DNA from: Phycisphaeraceae bacterium
GTDB lineage: Bacteria > Planctomycetota > Phycisphaerae > Phycisphaerales > UBA1924
Length of the DNA: 64,000 nt
Direction: 5' to 3'
Assembly: GCA_019636555.1 (NCBI GenBank)
Contig: JAHBXH010000001.1
Location: forward strand, 2,824,928 to 2,888,927
The notes below the pieces were generated by a model, which saw only the letters and a program-made list of their open reading frames with translations, searched no databases and had not been told where the DNA came from. Position numbers and translations under genes: made by a program. Positions 1-9,883 of the stretch are shown here, piece by piece. How positions within the stretch are numbered: the first letter of the stretch is position 1; each line of letters begins with the position of its first letter.

Positions 1-537
1 CAGTTCGAGCAGCGCGGTCGTCGGGATGTCGTCGTCGCGGACGAACTCGAGCAGCGTGTCGGCTTGGCGCAGGCGCTTGAGCGTCCCGTGGTCCAGTCGC
101 GTCTCGAGCGAGTTTCGAAGTCGCGCGAGCAAGGGTGTTTCGTCCTGCGACAGGCCCATCGGTTCGAGCATCGCTTCGCGGTACAGCCGGCCTTCGGGCG
201 CAGGGGTTTCGCGCAGCACTTTGGCGCGGCAGACGCCGCGGAGCAGCAGGTTGTAACGGCCGTCAGGCAGTCTCTCGTGCTGCGCGATGTGCCCGATGCA
301 GACCGCGGGTCGGACCGGCGGGCGTCCGTGATACTCCTGCTTCCAGCGCTTGCCCTGGAAAACCGCCATCGCGATCTGGCCGACGCCATCGAGCGCATCG
401 CTCACCATCTGGCGATAGCGCGGCTCAAAGATGTGCAGAGGCAGCACCTGCTGCGGGAGCAGCGTGACCTGATCCAGAGGGAAGAGCGGCAAGGCCCGCG
501 AGAAGTTCACCTGGATCGTGTTGTCTTCGCTTGACAT
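1..537 (-). CDS. LON substrate-binding domain protein (3' end outside window)
   Basis: The minus-strand frame is open from an ATG at 537 to the window edge, giving 179 residues without a stop. The N-terminus reads LPLFPLDQVTLLPQQVLPLH followed by IFEPRYRQM, which is the typical start of the LON substrate-binding (PUA-like) domain found at the N-terminus of Lon protease and in stand-alone proteins of about 200-220 residues. The visible part stays within this domain. Whether an AAA+ protease part follows cannot be seen. It lies 12 nt downstream of the YhaM-like exonuclease on the same strand, so the two are probably cotranscribed. Family assignment is firm. A stand-alone protein is more likely than full Lon given this context, but that is inference. 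Confidence 0.85.
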   Translation of the reverse strand, partial: MSSEDNTIQVNFSRALPLFPLDQVTLLPQQVLPLHIFEPRYRQMVSDALDGVGQIAMAVFQGKRWKQEYHGRPPVRPAVCIGHIAQHERLPDGRYNLLLRGVCRAKVLRETPAPEGRLYREAMLEPMGLSQDETPLLARLRNSLETRLDHGTLKRLRQADTLLEFVRDDDIPTTALLEL

Positions 538-549
538 GGCGTGGCCCGC

Positions 550-1581
550 CTACTGCTTCAAGACGTCCGGCCTGAACAGCTTCACGTTCTCGAGCGCCCA
601 CTGTTTTTCGGTGAAGTTGCCGCCCATGTCGAATTCGGCGGCGCGTTCGGGGCGCGCGGCGTTCATCGCGATCGTCGTCTTGGCGTCGAGGTTGTCAAGC
701 ATCGCGACGAAAATCGCTTCGGGCGTCGCGGGAATCTTCGCGGCGCCGTGCTCGGGGAGGGTGTGGTGACTGAGGATGATGTGCTGAAGCACGGTGAGCG
801 CGCCGGGAGGCAGGCGCTGGCCGCTCTCGCGCATCATGACCTGCGCCTTGTCGTGCAGCATGATTGCGCCTTCGACGATGTGCCCGATGAGTTCGCCCCG
901 ATCGGTGTAGGTGAAGACCTTGTCGAAGCTCAGTTCGCGGGTCTTGCCCAGATCGTGCAGGAAGAGGCCCATCATCACGAGGTCGCGATTGATCTTCGGG
1001 TAGAGCGGGCAGACGCGGTCGGCGAGATTGAGCAGGTTAAGGGTGTGCTCGAGCAAGCCGCCGAGATAGGCGTGGTGCATGCTCTTGGCGGCGGGACACT
1101 GCTTGAACGCGTCCATCAGAAACTTGTCGGCGAGATAGGTCTGCGCAAGAGCCTTGATCGCCGGGTGCTCGAGCGTTGCGAGCAGCTTGGAAAGTTCGGC
1201 GAACATTTCTTCCGGTGGGCGCTTCGAGCAAGGGAGCAGATCACGGAGGAGATCGGGCGTCGGCTCGACGGCGCTGATCGAATGGATGATCAACTGCAGT
1301 TCGCCCTGGTACGCCTGAGTCTCGCCCTCGATGGCGACGAAACCATCGGTCGGCAGGCGGCGAAACTGCTGTTCTTCAATCGACCACATCCGCGCCGGCA
1401 TCTCGCCGGTCTTGTCGCCGATGATGCAGCGGAGATACGACTTGCCCGCGCGGGTCTGGCCCATCTGGGCGTTGCTGATCGAGAACGCGCCGCTGACGCG
1501 CTCCGGCGGCTCGCGGAACTCCACGATGAAGCGGCGCGAGGATGAATTCTGTCTTTCGGTTTCCAGGGACAATTGGGACAT
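550..1581 (-). CDS. YhaM-like 3'-5' exoribonuclease (OB-fold plus HD domain)
   Basis: The protein has 343 residues. Residues 15-110 look like an OB-fold nucleic-acid-binding domain (RCIIGDKTGEMPARMW, with IEGETQAYQGELQLII). Residues from about 165 form an HD phosphohydrolase domain with the metal-binding pattern HHAYLGGLLEHTLNL, then LFLHDLGKTREL and a later ILSHH. This order and length match the YhaM/CBF1 family of 3'-5' exoribonucleases, which trim RNA and sometimes single-stranded DNA. The ATG at 1581 starts a well-formed protein. It is the likely first gene of a two-gene operon with the LON-domain gene 12 nt downstream. Substrate preference cannot be read from sequence. Confidence 0.88.
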   Translation of the reverse strand: MSQLSLETERQNSSSRRFIVEFREPPERVSGAFSISNAQMGQTRAGKSYLRCIIGDKTGEMPARMWSIEEQQFRRLPTDGFVAIEGETQAYQGELQLIIHSISAVEPTPDLLRDLLPCSKRPPEEMFAELSKLLATLEHPAIKALAQTYLADKFLMDAFKQCPAAKSMHHAYLGGLLEHTLNLLNLADRVCPLYPKINRDLVMMGLFLHDLGKTRELSFDKVFTYTDRGELIGHIVEGAIMLHDKAQVMMRESGQRLPPGALTVLQHIILSHHTLPEHGAAKIPATPEAIFVAMLDNLDAKTTIAMNAARPERAAEFDMGGNFTEKQWALENVKLFRPDVLKQ

Positions 1582-1640
1582 GATCTACTCGATGAACGTT
1601 GACAAGCGGGCGCAGCGTTCACGCAGCGCCCGATGCAATT

Positions 1641-2657
1641 CTATCGAGGCTCGGCCGGCGACGATATGTTGGTGCCGGCGTTCTGTTGTGGGGCGCGCGG
1701 CGTGACATTCCATGCTGCGCGGCACTCGGCGCAAGTCGCGGCGCCCGGCTCCCTTCCGATTCGCGACTCAAGATCCGCGCCGCAGGCCGGGCACAGCATG
1801 TACGACTTCAAAAGTGCGGCACGCTTCGCGCCGGACCGTCCCATGTCGCTCTGGATGATCGCGACGGCGCCAATGAGCCAGACGACGAGCCCGATCGCCT
1901 GCAGACCTTGCAGCAAACCGATTCCGGAGAGCGGGCGGGTCGCAAAGTCGGAAATGATCGCGATCAAGAGTGGCAGGACGAGCGAGGCAAACAAGAGGCG
2001 CTTCCACAAACCCTTGTAACGGAGCGTGCGGATGCAATCGTCCAGCCGCGCGCGATGCAAGCCGGAAGCGGAGTTGCGAACGAGTTTGAGGTCGGAAAAC
2101 CGCGCGAGCGACACGGCTTTGCCCGCGTCGTCTTTGAAAGCCATCGAGCTGTAGAGCATCGACTGCGCTCGGAGGATCGTGCGCATGGTCGGCTTTTCGC
2201 GCGCATCGGCGGTTTCATCCCATTCGATGCGATGAACGCGCGATCGGAACCAAGATGCGCCGCATTCGGTGCATCGCACGACTTTGCCTGATTCGGGCGC
2301 CGCCTCACTGGCGCTCACGACCCCCGCGAGGTTGTAGCCGCAGCACGGACAGATGCCCTCGTCGAGGCATGCATCCGCGATTTCCGGCGCGCGGGCCGCG
2401 AGCTTGGCGAAGTCTCGCCTCATCCACACGCGCAGCACAAGTGCCATGAGCAAACCCGCGCACGCGCTGATCACCGGCAACGGCACTCCGGCCGGCCTCA
2501 GCCACAACATGACGAAGGGCATGGCGATCCCCATCGGGACGGCGAGCACGATGACCCGGATCATGAGCCGCCGGAAACTTGTGAGATCGCTGTACACGAG
2601 ATGCGCCTTGTCGCGCACGCGATCGAGCCGCGCGGTCCCGGATGGAAGGCTCCGCAT
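1641..2657 (-). CDS. Membrane protein with two zinc-ribbon motifs
   Basis: From the ATG at 2657 the protein has 338 residues; a TTG at 2762 in the same frame is possible but less convincing. Two hydrophobic segments lie near the N-terminus (MIRVIVLAVPMGIAMPFVM and a second one after LPVISACAG). A cytoplasmic-type CPCCGYNLAG...CTECGA zinc ribbon follows, then another pair of hydrophobic segments and a C-terminal CPACGADLES...CAECRA ribbon. The CPxCGYxLxG pattern recurs in the genes at 45374 and 46112, which defines a local family of membrane zinc-ribbon proteins. I recognise no enzymatic domain. Function unknown; a structural or regulatory membrane role is only a guess. Confidence 0.75.
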   Translation of the reverse strand: MRSLPSGTARLDRVRDKAHLVYSDLTSFRRLMIRVIVLAVPMGIAMPFVMLWLRPAGVPLPVISACAGLLMALVLRVWMRRDFAKLAARAPEIADACLDEGICPCCGYNLAGVVSASEAAPESGKVVRCTECGASWFRSRVHRIEWDETADAREKPTMRTILRAQSMLYSSMAFKDDAGKAVSLARFSDLKLVRNSASGLHRARLDDCIRTLRYKGLWKRLLFASLVLPLLIAIISDFATRPLSGIGLLQGLQAIGLVVWLIGAVAIIQSDMGRSGAKRAALLKSYMLCPACGADLESRIGREPGAATCAECRAAWNVTPRAPQQNAGTNISSPAEPR

Positions 2658-2880
2658 CGGCAGCAGCTCTCGCGCGACGCCCGCATCATCATGAACGGGC
2701 AGCCGCCACGCAGAGAACAATGCACCTCGATCTCTCCGCCGGTCTGTCAACGCGTACTCCAAAAATCAGACCGTTCTTGTGTTCCTTGTTCCGGTTCGGG
2801 ACATCTGAGTTGCAACGGTCCCCCGCCCCACCAACTCCGCCACAGTCCGCACCAGCCCACCGCATCCGCCCGACACCATC

Positions 2881-3477
2881 ATGTTCACACAATCACTCCT
2901 CCGTTCAACATTCGAGCACGCACTCGCGTACCCCGCGTATGTCGCGACCGGAACGCATCACCAGCAGCAATCGTGGAATCACTTCGACAAGATCAGCCGC
3001 GAGCACGCCCCGCTCTCGCAGATTCAAAACGAACTCATCCGCTCGTTCACGCGCCGGATCAACATCCTTGTCCTCAGCGGCACATGGTGCGGCGACTGCG
3101 TTCATCAGTGCCCGCTCTTCCAGCAGTTGGCGGAGGTCTCGCCGGTCTCCACCGGAGGCGTGATCGATCTTCGCTTTGTGGATCGGGACGATGCGTCGGA
3201 ACTGTCGGATGCCGCGATGATCTGCGGGGGCAATCGCGTCCCGACCGTGATCTTTCTGAACGAGGACTTCGAGTTCGTCTCGATCCTCGGTGACCGCTCG
3301 CTGACGCGCTACCGGGCGATGGCGGCAAAGGCCCTGGGTGCGTCGTGCCCGTTTCCCGGTGCACCGGTCCCGGCGGACGAGATCGCCGAGACGCGCCAAG
3401 ACTGGCTGGATGAACTGGAGCGCGTGCACTTATTGCTGAGATTGTCGCCGAAGCTGCGCCAGAAACATCACGACTAG
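2881..3477 (+). CDS. Thioredoxin-family protein
   Basis: The 198-residue protein contains LVLSGTWCGDCVHQCPLF, a thioredoxin-fold redox motif of the form WCxxC (Cys-Gly-Asp-Cys), followed by a cis-proline region GNRVPTVIFLNEDFEFV. There is no signal peptide or membrane segment, so it should be cytoplasmic. The C-terminal part is an extra helical segment (ETRQDWLDELERVHLLLRL). It resembles bacterial thioredoxin-like proteins of unassigned partner rather than canonical TrxA (about 105 residues). A disulfide reductase or bacillithiol/thiol-related role is inference. Confidence 0.82.
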   Translation: MFTQSLLRSTFEHALAYPAYVATGTHHQQQSWNHFDKISREHAPLSQIQNELIRSFTRRINILVLSGTWCGDCVHQCPLFQQLAEVSPVSTGGVIDLRFVDRDDASELSDAAMICGGNRVPTVIFLNEDFEFVSILGDRSLTRYRAMAAKALGASCPFPGAPVPADEIAETRQDWLDELERVHLLLRLSPKLRQKHHD

Positions 3478-3603
3478 GTCCGGTTTCAGGGCGTTTCCGC
3501 TGTTCGACGCCGGAAATCGGGGTCTCGCGAATCTCTATGCGGTTGAGGAACCCGCTTTGGACCCGCGGGTCTAAGAAGGAGGCCTCCGGGCAGTATTTCT
3601 GCA

Positions 3604-3624
3604 ACCGCGGAACCGGTCCGCGGT
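3604..3624 (+). promoter_or_regulatory. GC-rich hairpin in the leader of the ECF sigma gene
   Basis: ACCGCGGA and TCCGCGGT (8 bp, perfect) are separated by 5 nt and sit 29 nt upstream of the sigma-factor ATG at 3653. There is no T-run, so it is not an obvious terminator. It may be a 5' leader structure or an operator palindrome. Only the palindrome itself is seen; a role is inferred. Confidence 0.35.
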
Positions 3625-3652
3625 ATGCCGAGTACCAGTCTGGAGCGAAACC

Positions 3653-4297
3653 ATGCAGAAGCTCCAAGAGCTCCAACTGGTACGGCGTGCGGCTCGCGGC
3701 GATCTGTCCGCCGCCGAGATGCTCATTCGGCGCCATCAGTCCGGCGTGCAGGCGTATATCTATCGCATGTGCGGCCGGTGGGATGTCGCGGAAGACGTGA
3801 CCCAGGAGGCTTTTCTTCGCGTGCTCTCGAGCCTGCACAACTTCAACGAGAACTTCCGCTTCTCAACGTGGCTGTTCACCATCGCCCGGCGGGTGTGGCT
3901 GAACATGTGCGAGAAAAAGCGCCCTGCGAGCGCGGGCGACACCAGCGACATCTGGGCGATGCGGAAGGACGATCACGCCGGCTCGATCGGGCGCGACGTC
4001 GAGCAGCGCGGCATGGCACGCGATGCGCTCCAGAGCGCGTTGCTGCTCCTCTCAACCGAGCAACGCGAAGCAATCGTCCTGTTTCACCAGCTCGAGTGGC
4101 CGATCCGCCTGATCTCCGAACACATGGAACTGCCCGAGGGCACGGTCAAGAGCCACCTGCACCGCGGGCGCCAGCGCTTACGATCCGAACTTGTGCGGGG
4201 CGTCGGCGACGTGGTCGCGATCGAGCAGCAGGCCGGCGCGCTGCCGCTGTTTGCGAGGCGCGCGGTGGCGCTGAGCCCGGGGGATTCCAAGCCGTGA
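3653..4297 (+). CDS. ECF-type RNA polymerase sigma factor
   Basis: The 214-residue protein has sigma region 2 at about residues 20-88 (AEDVTQEAFLRVLSSL, FRFSTWLFTIARRVWLN) and region 4 at about 128-180 (LSTEQREAIVLFHQLEW, LPEGTVKSHLHRGRQRLR), with no region 1 or 3. This is the sigma-70 ECF architecture, directing RNA polymerase to a stress or envelope regulon. The ATG at 3653 is preceded by GGAG about 9 nt upstream. The last codons overlap the GTG of the next gene (GTGA), a hallmark of translational coupling with an anti-sigma factor. The C-terminal tail of about 35 residues is longer than in minimal ECFs. Confidence 0.93.
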   Translation: MQKLQELQLVRRAARGDLSAAEMLIRRHQSGVQAYIYRMCGRWDVAEDVTQEAFLRVLSSLHNFNENFRFSTWLFTIARRVWLNMCEKKRPASAGDTSDIWAMRKDDHAGSIGRDVEQRGMARDALQSALLLLSTEQREAIVLFHQLEWPIRLISEHMELPEGTVKSHLHRGRQRLRSELVRGVGDVVAIEQQAGALPLFARRAVALSPGDSKP

Positions 4298-5148
4298 CCG
4301 AAAAGCCGACCAATCCGGGAAACGCAAGAGGCCCATCGGAGCATCTTGATGTTGTCGCGCGCCGGGTCGAAGGCCGCCAGCTTATTCAGGCTTTTCTTGA
4401 TGGCGATATCTCGGCGCAGTCTCCGAAGCTGCGGGCGCTGCTCGCGAGCGATGAGCAACTGCGCCAAGAACTGGAAGATTTTCAGCAACTCGGCGAGATG
4501 CTTCGGTCGCCGTCGCCTTCAAGCGACCTCAGCGCTCAGATCCTGGCCGAATTGCAGGACAGGCCGGTGTTCCTGCCCGCTCCGCTTCCGAGGCGAAGCG
4601 TTGCCTCCTCGATCGGCGTGCGGATTGCCGCGGCGCTTGCGCTTTGCGCCGGTGTGATGTGGATATCGCTTGCGGCGCTGCGCAACCCGATACCAACGCA
4701 GTCGATCGCTCAGACCGATCTTGTAAGCGACGCGCGTCAGGCGATTCGTAATACCACGGGAAGTCCGGTCGGAAATCCATCGCAGCATTCCTATGTCATC
4801 GCGCCTGTTGCAGAGACTTCGATCGTCCCCGATATTGAGTCGATCGTCATGACGCGCAACACCGATCCGCGCGCGGTCGCGAATCAGATGGCGGGAACGG
4901 GCGCCGTGCGCATCGAGCGCACCGGCCTGAGCTTCGTAAACCCCGGCCCTGATCGGTTCGCAAACTCGAACCAGTCCAGGCGCGCGCGTGCGGCCGTGCT
5001 CCAGTGGAACACGCAGCCCGACGCGATGTACTCCGGCGGCAAGTTTCAGCGGAGCGACGTCTACCGTGCCGCGGCAGCCACCGGCCGCCAAAAAGAGCAA
5101 AGCTCATACGTCCCTGTGGCCGGCCCGGCACGCGACAGTTTCAGGTAA
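4294..5148 (+). CDS. Putative membrane-anchored anti-sigma factor
   Basis: The GTG start at 4294 overlaps the sigma stop by 4 nt (GTGA) and gives 284 residues. Residues 1-100 are hydrophilic and helical, with ISAQSPKLRALLASDEQLRQ resembling the early helices of anti-sigma domains. One hydrophobic segment follows at about 108-128 (IGVRIAAALALCAGVMWISL), then a Ser/Asn/Arg-rich tail presumably outside the cytoplasm. No HxxxCxxC zinc motif is visible, so it is not a ZAS-type anti-sigma. The assignment rests mainly on coupling to the sigma gene and on topology. The tail has no domain that I recognise. Confidence 0.7.
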   Translation: MTEKPTNPGNARGPSEHLDVVARRVEGRQLIQAFLDGDISAQSPKLRALLASDEQLRQELEDFQQLGEMLRSPSPSSDLSAQILAELQDRPVFLPAPLPRRSVASSIGVRIAAALALCAGVMWISLAALRNPIPTQSIAQTDLVSDARQAIRNTTGSPVGNPSQHSYVIAPVAETSIVPDIESIVMTRNTDPRAVANQMAGTGAVRIERTGLSFVNPGPDRFANSNQSRRARAAVLQWNTQPDAMYSGGKFQRSDVYRAAAATGRQKEQSSYVPVAGPARDSFR

Positions 5149-5498
5149 CTGTGCATCGCAAGGCTGACTGCCGACTTGCAATTCGGTTGCGAATAGCCCT
5201 CGCGCAGATCACCGATTCGGAGCGCGGCCTGACACCTCTTCCCTGACTTCATTGCGAAGCGAATGACTCGTTTCGGGCGCAACGCACCCGCAGTCCGAGG
5301 CCCGCGTCGACCAAACGTTCGGTCCCGGGGGCTGAATGGCAGGAAATCTGGCCTCAAACTAGCTGTTTTTCGTCATTCCTCGATCCAGACAAGCAATTCC
5401 GCGCTCGACCGGTTAGTCTTTATTCTGATTCGCTTCGAGAGGCCAAACGCTAGAGACAGCCGACGGTCGCGGCACGCGAATGAATCCGGGGGAGTCTT
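5149..5498. other. Intergenic region, 350 bp
   Basis: No credible gene, tRNA or strong terminator is visible between the anti-sigma gene and the next exported protein. The 3' part holds an SD-like GGGGGAG 4 nt before the ATG at 5499. A promoter for that gene is expected here but I could not pin it down. Confidence 0.5.
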
Positions 5499-6755
5499 AT
5501 GAAACATGCTCGCGTAAGCGCCGTGTCCGGGGCAGCGAAGTTTTTTGTTGTGTGTGGGCTCTTGTTCGCACCACTCTCCGCCGCGCTCGCCCAATGGACG
5601 GTGATCAACCTGCACCCTGCAGGAGCGCTTTCATCCAGAGCCAATGGCGGCAGCGGGAAGCAGCAAGTCGGATACGCTCAAATCGGGCCGACCGTCGGCC
5701 ATATCAGGGCGGCGCTATGGACCGGCACAGCCGCTTCGTTTGTGAATCTCCACCCCGCCGGCACCGTTTACTCGATCGGGTATGGCGTCGATGGTGCCCT
5801 CCAGGCCGGTGAGGTCTACACGGATGGATTCCCGCGCGCCGGCATCTGGAGCGGGACCGCCGCATCTTGGATCAACCTCCACCCCGCCGGGACATCCACC
5901 TCGAGCGTCTTCGCTGCCGCGGGCGGACAACAGGTGGGAAACACGAACATCGGGTATTACAACGCCGCGCTCTGGAGCGGCTCCGCTGCATCCTGGGTCA
6001 ATCTCAATCCACCGCCGAACCCGATCTCCGGCTATACCCATTCGTCGGAAGCCTTCGGTGTCAAGGGAGGCAAACAAGTCGGCTATGTCGTCAACGACGG
6101 TGGAATCCAGAGCGCCGCACTCTGGAGCGGCAGCGCCGCCGGTTGGGTGAACCTGCACCCGGCAGGAAACATCTCCTCGATCGCCTACTGCGTCGATGGA
6201 ACGCATCAAGCCGGATACGTTCGGGTGCCCGATACCTCCAGTCACGCCGCGCTTTGGAGCGGAAGCGCCGGCTCTTGGATCGATCTGAACCCGACCGGCG
6301 CCACGAACTCATTTGCCAAAGGGATAGCCGGCTCTTTGCAAGTGGGCTACGCCGTGTTCGATGCCATGAAGCATGCCAGCCTCTGGTCCGGCAGCGCCGC
6401 TTCGTGGATCGATCTGTCCACGTTCCTCCCGTCGGAATTCATTCAGTCAGAGGCCACAGCCATTTGGACGGACGGCGGCACGACGTATATCTCCGGATCC
6501 GGATACAACAGCTTGCACCAGCGCGAGGAAGCGCTGCTCTGGACGGATCACCCTCCCTGCAAGGGAGACCTGAACGGAGATGGGTTCGTAGACGACAACG
6601 ATTTTTCGCCGTTCGCGGTGGCGTACAACATTCTCGACTGCACGGATCCGGCGATGCCTCCCGGCTGTCCGGCCGACCTCAATGGCGATGGCTTCGTGGA
6701 TGACGGCGATTTCGTCGTTTTCGTGAATGCATACAACGCGCTTCTTTGTCCCTAG
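5499..6755 (+). CDS. Secreted repeat protein with dockerin-like C-terminus
   Basis: The 418-residue protein starts with a signal peptide (FFVVCGLLFAPLSAALAQ). The body holds at least six repeats of 40-50 residues built around ALWSGSAASWVNLHPAG and a GxxQVGY element. They resemble HAF-type extracellular repeats and probably fold as a beta-propeller. The last 65 residues carry two calcium-loop units, GDLNGDGFVDDNDF and ADLNGDGFVDDGDF, each followed by an AYN segment and cysteine (ILDC, LLCP). The same module ends the proteins at 13951, 31562 and 48743. A surface or extracellular role is inferred. The SD is GGGGGAG just before the ATG. Confidence 0.8.
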   Translation: MKHARVSAVSGAAKFFVVCGLLFAPLSAALAQWTVINLHPAGALSSRANGGSGKQQVGYAQIGPTVGHIRAALWTGTAASFVNLHPAGTVYSIGYGVDGALQAGEVYTDGFPRAGIWSGTAASWINLHPAGTSTSSVFAAAGGQQVGNTNIGYYNAALWSGSAASWVNLNPPPNPISGYTHSSEAFGVKGGKQVGYVVNDGGIQSAALWSGSAAGWVNLHPAGNISSIAYCVDGTHQAGYVRVPDTSSHAALWSGSAGSWIDLNPTGATNSFAKGIAGSLQVGYAVFDAMKHASLWSGSAASWIDLSTFLPSEFIQSEATAIWTDGGTTYISGSGYNSLHQREEALLWTDHPPCKGDLNGDGFVDDNDFSPFAVAYNILDCTDPAMPPGCPADLNGDGFVDDGDFVVFVNAYNALLCP

Positions 6756-6991
6756 TTCACCGCTCCACTCCGCGCGATCAAAACGACTTCTGAACCAGAA
6801 TCACGCCGCGGTTTCTGAGCCTCTCAGAATCCCCCAACGCGCGAAGACGATCCCTTTCTTCCCCCCTAGAATGGACCTGTTCGGGCGTCGCTGCCGTCCG
6901 TCCACCTGTTTGTAAGCCATTGCCGCGGACGGAGTTGGAATTCCAGCCCCGCCCCCACCCTCCGTGTTTTCCCTCCAGATCGCGACGCCCC

Positions 6992-8896
6992 ATGACCACG
7001 AATCCGCCCGTCAACCCGCTCATCCGCAACGTCGCGATCATCGCCCATGTCGACCATGGAAAGACGACGCTGGTCGACAATCTTCTCAAGCAGTCGGGCA
7101 ACTTCCGCGCCGGCGAACTCGAAAAGCTCGAAGGCGGGCAGCACGGCCTGATCATGGATTCGAACCCGCTCGAACGCGAGCGCGGCATCACCATCCTGTC
7201 GAAGAACTGCGCGGTCAACTACACCGGTCTCGACGGCGTCACTTACCGCATCAACATCATCGACACGCCGGGCCACGCCGACTTCGGCGGAGAAGTTGAA
7301 CGCGTGCTGCGAATGGCCGACGGCGTGCTCCTGCTCGTCGATTCGTTCGACGGACCGATGCCGCAGACCAAGTTCGTGTTGACCAAGGCGCTCGAAGCCG
7401 GGCTGAAGCCGGTCGTGATCGTGAACAAGATCGATCGACCCGACGGTCGCCCGATGGATGTCATGCACGAAGTATTCGACCTGTTTGTCGAACTCGGCGC
7501 CGAAGAACTCGCGCTCGACTTCCCCACGGTGTACTGCGCCGGGCGCGACGGCTGGGCGACCACCGCGTGGCCGGTGCCCGAGGGTCAGCCCAAGCCAACG
7601 GATCTTCGCGATATTTTTGAGGCGATCGTGAAGCACGTGCCGCCGCCGCGGGCCGAGATCGAGAAGCCGCTCCAGGTGCTCGTCACCAACCTCGATTACA
7701 ACGACTATGTCGGGCGCATCGGCATCGGCCGCATTTTCTCCGGCCAGATCAAGGCCGGTCAGCAGGTCGCCGTGCTCAAGCGCGACGGAAAGCGCGTGAA
7801 CACCAAGGTCGCCAAACTCATGCGCTTCGAAGGTCTGAAGCGCAGCGAAGTTGCGACGATCGAAGCGGGCGACTTGTGTGCGCTCGTCGGGCTCGAAAGC
7901 GTGGACATCGGCGACACGGTGGCCGACCCGGAAAACGCGATCGCGCTGCCGCCGGTCACGATCGACGAGCCGACGATGACGATGCTCTTCCGCATCAACG
8001 ATTCACCGTTCGCCGGCCAGGACGGCACGTACGTCACCAGCCGCCAGATCCGCGAGCGCCTGTTCAAGGAACTGGAGCGCAACGTCGCGATGCGCGTCGA
8101 ATCCGGGCGCACCGCCGACGAGTTCATGGTTTCCGGCCGCGGCGTTCTGAGCCTGGGAATCCTCATCGAGAACATGCGCCGCGAAGGATTCGAACTCTCG
8201 GTCGGCAAGCCCGAGGTCATCATCCGCGAGATCGACGGCGCGCCTCACGAGCCGGTTGAAGAACTCGTCATCGATGCTCCCAACTCCTCCGTCGGCGCCG
8301 TGATGGAACTCGTCGGCGGACGCAAGGGCGAACTCAAGAAAATGGAGCCCCGGGGCAACGATCTCACGCACCTCAAGTTCGAGATTCCCTCGCGCTCGCT
8401 TATCGGCATGCGGGGGCGCGTCCTCACCGCGACGCAGGGCGAGGCGATCATGACGCATTCGTTCCTCAAATTTGCGCCCGTCAGCGGCGAGATGAGCCAC
8501 CGCGCCATGGGCGTTCTCATCAGCCTCGAATCCGGCGCCGTCACAACCTACGCCCTCGAACAGCTCGCCGATCGCGGCGTGATGTTCGTCATCCCGCAGG
8601 AAAAAGTCTACGCCGGGCAGATCGTCGGCGAGCACAACCGCGACAACGACCTTGTCATCAACTGCACGCGACTGAAACACCTCACCAACATCCGTGCCGC
8701 GAGCAAGGAAGCGACGGTCGTGTTGAAAGCACCCCGCAAAATCACGCTCGAGTACGCTCTCGAGTACATCGAGGACGATGAACTTGTCGAGGTGACGCCC
8801 GCGAGCATCCGCCTGCGGAAGAAAATCCTCGACGAATCATCCCGCAAGCGCGCCGAACGCCAGAGCCGCGACAAGGCGGAGGCCGCGAGCGCCTAA
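6992..8896 (+). CDS. typA: Ribosome-associated GTPase TypA/BipA
   Basis: Starting at the ATG at 6992 the protein has 634 residues, close to the usual 600-615. The G domain shows G1 [10 protein letters not shown]3 [14 protein letters not shown] and G4 [11 protein letters not shown]-Tu-like domain II, EF-G-like domains and the BipA-specific C-terminal domain follow ([34 protein letters not shown]). TypA is a translational GTPase that binds the ribosome under stress or low temperature and assists large-subunit assembly. An upstream in-frame start at 6920 is unlikely because it would add residues without homology. The gene stands alone and ends at a hairpin at 8903-8927. Confidence 0.96.
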   Translation: MTTNPPVNPLIRNVAIIAHVDHGKTTLVDNLLKQSGNFRAGELEKLEGGQHGLIMDSNPLERERGITILSKNCAVNYTGLDGVTYRINIIDTPGHADFGGEVERVLRMADGVLLLVDSFDGPMPQTKFVLTKALEAGLKPVVIVNKIDRPDGRPMDVMHEVFDLFVELGAEELALDFPTVYCAGRDGWATTAWPVPEGQPKPTDLRDIFEAIVKHVPPPRAEIEKPLQVLVTNLDYNDYVGRIGIGRIFSGQIKAGQQVAVLKRDGKRVNTKVAKLMRFEGLKRSEVATIEAGDLCALVGLESVDIGDTVADPENAIALPPVTIDEPTMTMLFRINDSPFAGQDGTYVTSRQIRERLFKELERNVAMRVESGRTADEFMVSGRGVLSLGILIENMRREGFELSVGKPEVIIREIDGAPHEPVEELVIDAPNSSVGAVMELVGGRKGELKKMEPRGNDLTHLKFEIPSRSLIGMRGRVLTATQGEAIMTHSFLKFAPVSGEMSHRAMGVLISLESGAVTTYALEQLADRGVMFVIPQEKVYAGQIVGEHNRDNDLVINCTRLKHLTNIRAASKEATVVLKAPRKITLEYALEYIEDDELVEVTPASIRLRKKILDESSRKRAERQSRDKAEAASA

Positions 8897-8902
8897 GGCA
8901 AA

Positions 8903-8927
8903 AGGAGCGGGCGCCTGGCCCGCTCCT
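8903..8927. terminator. Putative bidirectional terminator hairpin
   Basis: AGGAGCGGGC and GCCCGCTCCT (10 bp, perfect) with a 5-nt loop lie in the 60-nt gap between the convergent typA and 8957 genes. No long T-run flanks it on either side, so termination strength is uncertain. Confidence 0.5.
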
Positions 8928-8956
8928 GCGTGATCGGAAGAATCGGCTGTTTTCCG

Positions 8957-9703
8957 TTACCTGCGCCGACGCCGAGGCATCATGCACAATCCCGCGACCG
9001 CCATGGTCGCGATCGAGCCCTGCGCGGGAATGCGCGACGCGCTGAACTCAGAGCTGCTGCCGATCGAGATGTCGTCGTAGTACGCGTCGTTCTTCGCTCC
9101 CGTATACAAGTTGATCGACGCGATCGCTTTTTTCGAAGCCGACCCCGTGGTCCATGTACCGGAACTGATCAGGATGTCGTTGTAGTAGTGCTTGACGGTG
9201 TTGTTCGTCAGGTCGATGTCGACGCGGATCGACACCCACTGATTCGTTACGATCGAGGCCGATCCGCCGCGGAAATCGTCGTAGACGCGACCGGCGCTCA
9301 GGTCGAACCGGAGCTGTGTGCTCCAGAAGGCGTTGTTATTGTTCGCGTTCTCGTTGTACTTGTTCATCAGGATGAAGTACGTGGAACCCTTCTGGTTCGC
9401 GCCCAGATACTGCATCGCGGAGACTGTCCATACACCGGAAGTCGCTCCCGAGAATTCATGGACCGCATCAGTCGACGACTGCGCGGTTCCTGAGATCCGC
9501 AAAGAACGGTCGCTGTCGTACGCCATGGAGCTGCTGACGAGACCGGCGACGGTGGACGCGTTGTTCCAACCCTTCCACCCGTCCACGCCCTGCAGTCTCT
9601 GGTTCGGTGCGTACGTCTCGAAGTCGGCAAAGAAGCCCGCGTTCGCAGCGCAGCAAACCGCGATGGCTCCCGTCATGGCGACGATGTTTCTGACCGTTTT
9701 CAT
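8957..9703 (-). CDS. Exported protein with PEP-CTERM-like tail
   Basis: From the ATG at 9703 the protein has 248 residues. It begins with a signal peptide (MKTVRNIVAMTGAIAVCCAANA). The middle is a predicted beta-rich jelly-roll type domain (GFFADFETYAPNQRLQGVDG...YDDISIG), similar in layout to planctomycete concanavalin-like exported proteins. It ends with IPAQGSIATMAVAGLCMMP followed by RRRRR, a variant PEP-CTERM sorting signal: Pro-x-x-Gly, hydrophobic stretch, Arg cluster. Such proteins are usually processed by an exosortase-like enzyme and delivered to the outer surface. No such enzyme is in the window. Specific function unknown. Confidence 0.75.
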   Translation of the reverse strand: MKTVRNIVAMTGAIAVCCAANAGFFADFETYAPNQRLQGVDGWKGWNNASTVAGLVSSSMAYDSDRSLRISGTAQSSTDAVHEFSGATSGVWTVSAMQYLGANQKGSTYFILMNKYNENANNNNAFWSTQLRFDLSAGRVYDDFRGGSASIVTNQWVSIRVDIDLTNNTVKHYYNDILISSGTWTTGSASKKAIASINLYTGAKNDAYYDDISIGSSSEFSASRIPAQGSIATMAVAGLCMMPRRRRR

Positions 9704-9883
9704 GATCCACGCCCCCGTTGAAGGAACTCCCCCCGAGACCCCCGGAAAACACTCCCGGTCCTTCCCCAAGCCTCACAATGCAACGGCGCTGCGGCAACCA
9801 CTCAGCCGGCGTTCTGATTCCCGCACGCCGGTCTGCAGCGATCAGAGAGAGTGCGCAAGCGCGGTCCGATACCATCGCTCTGC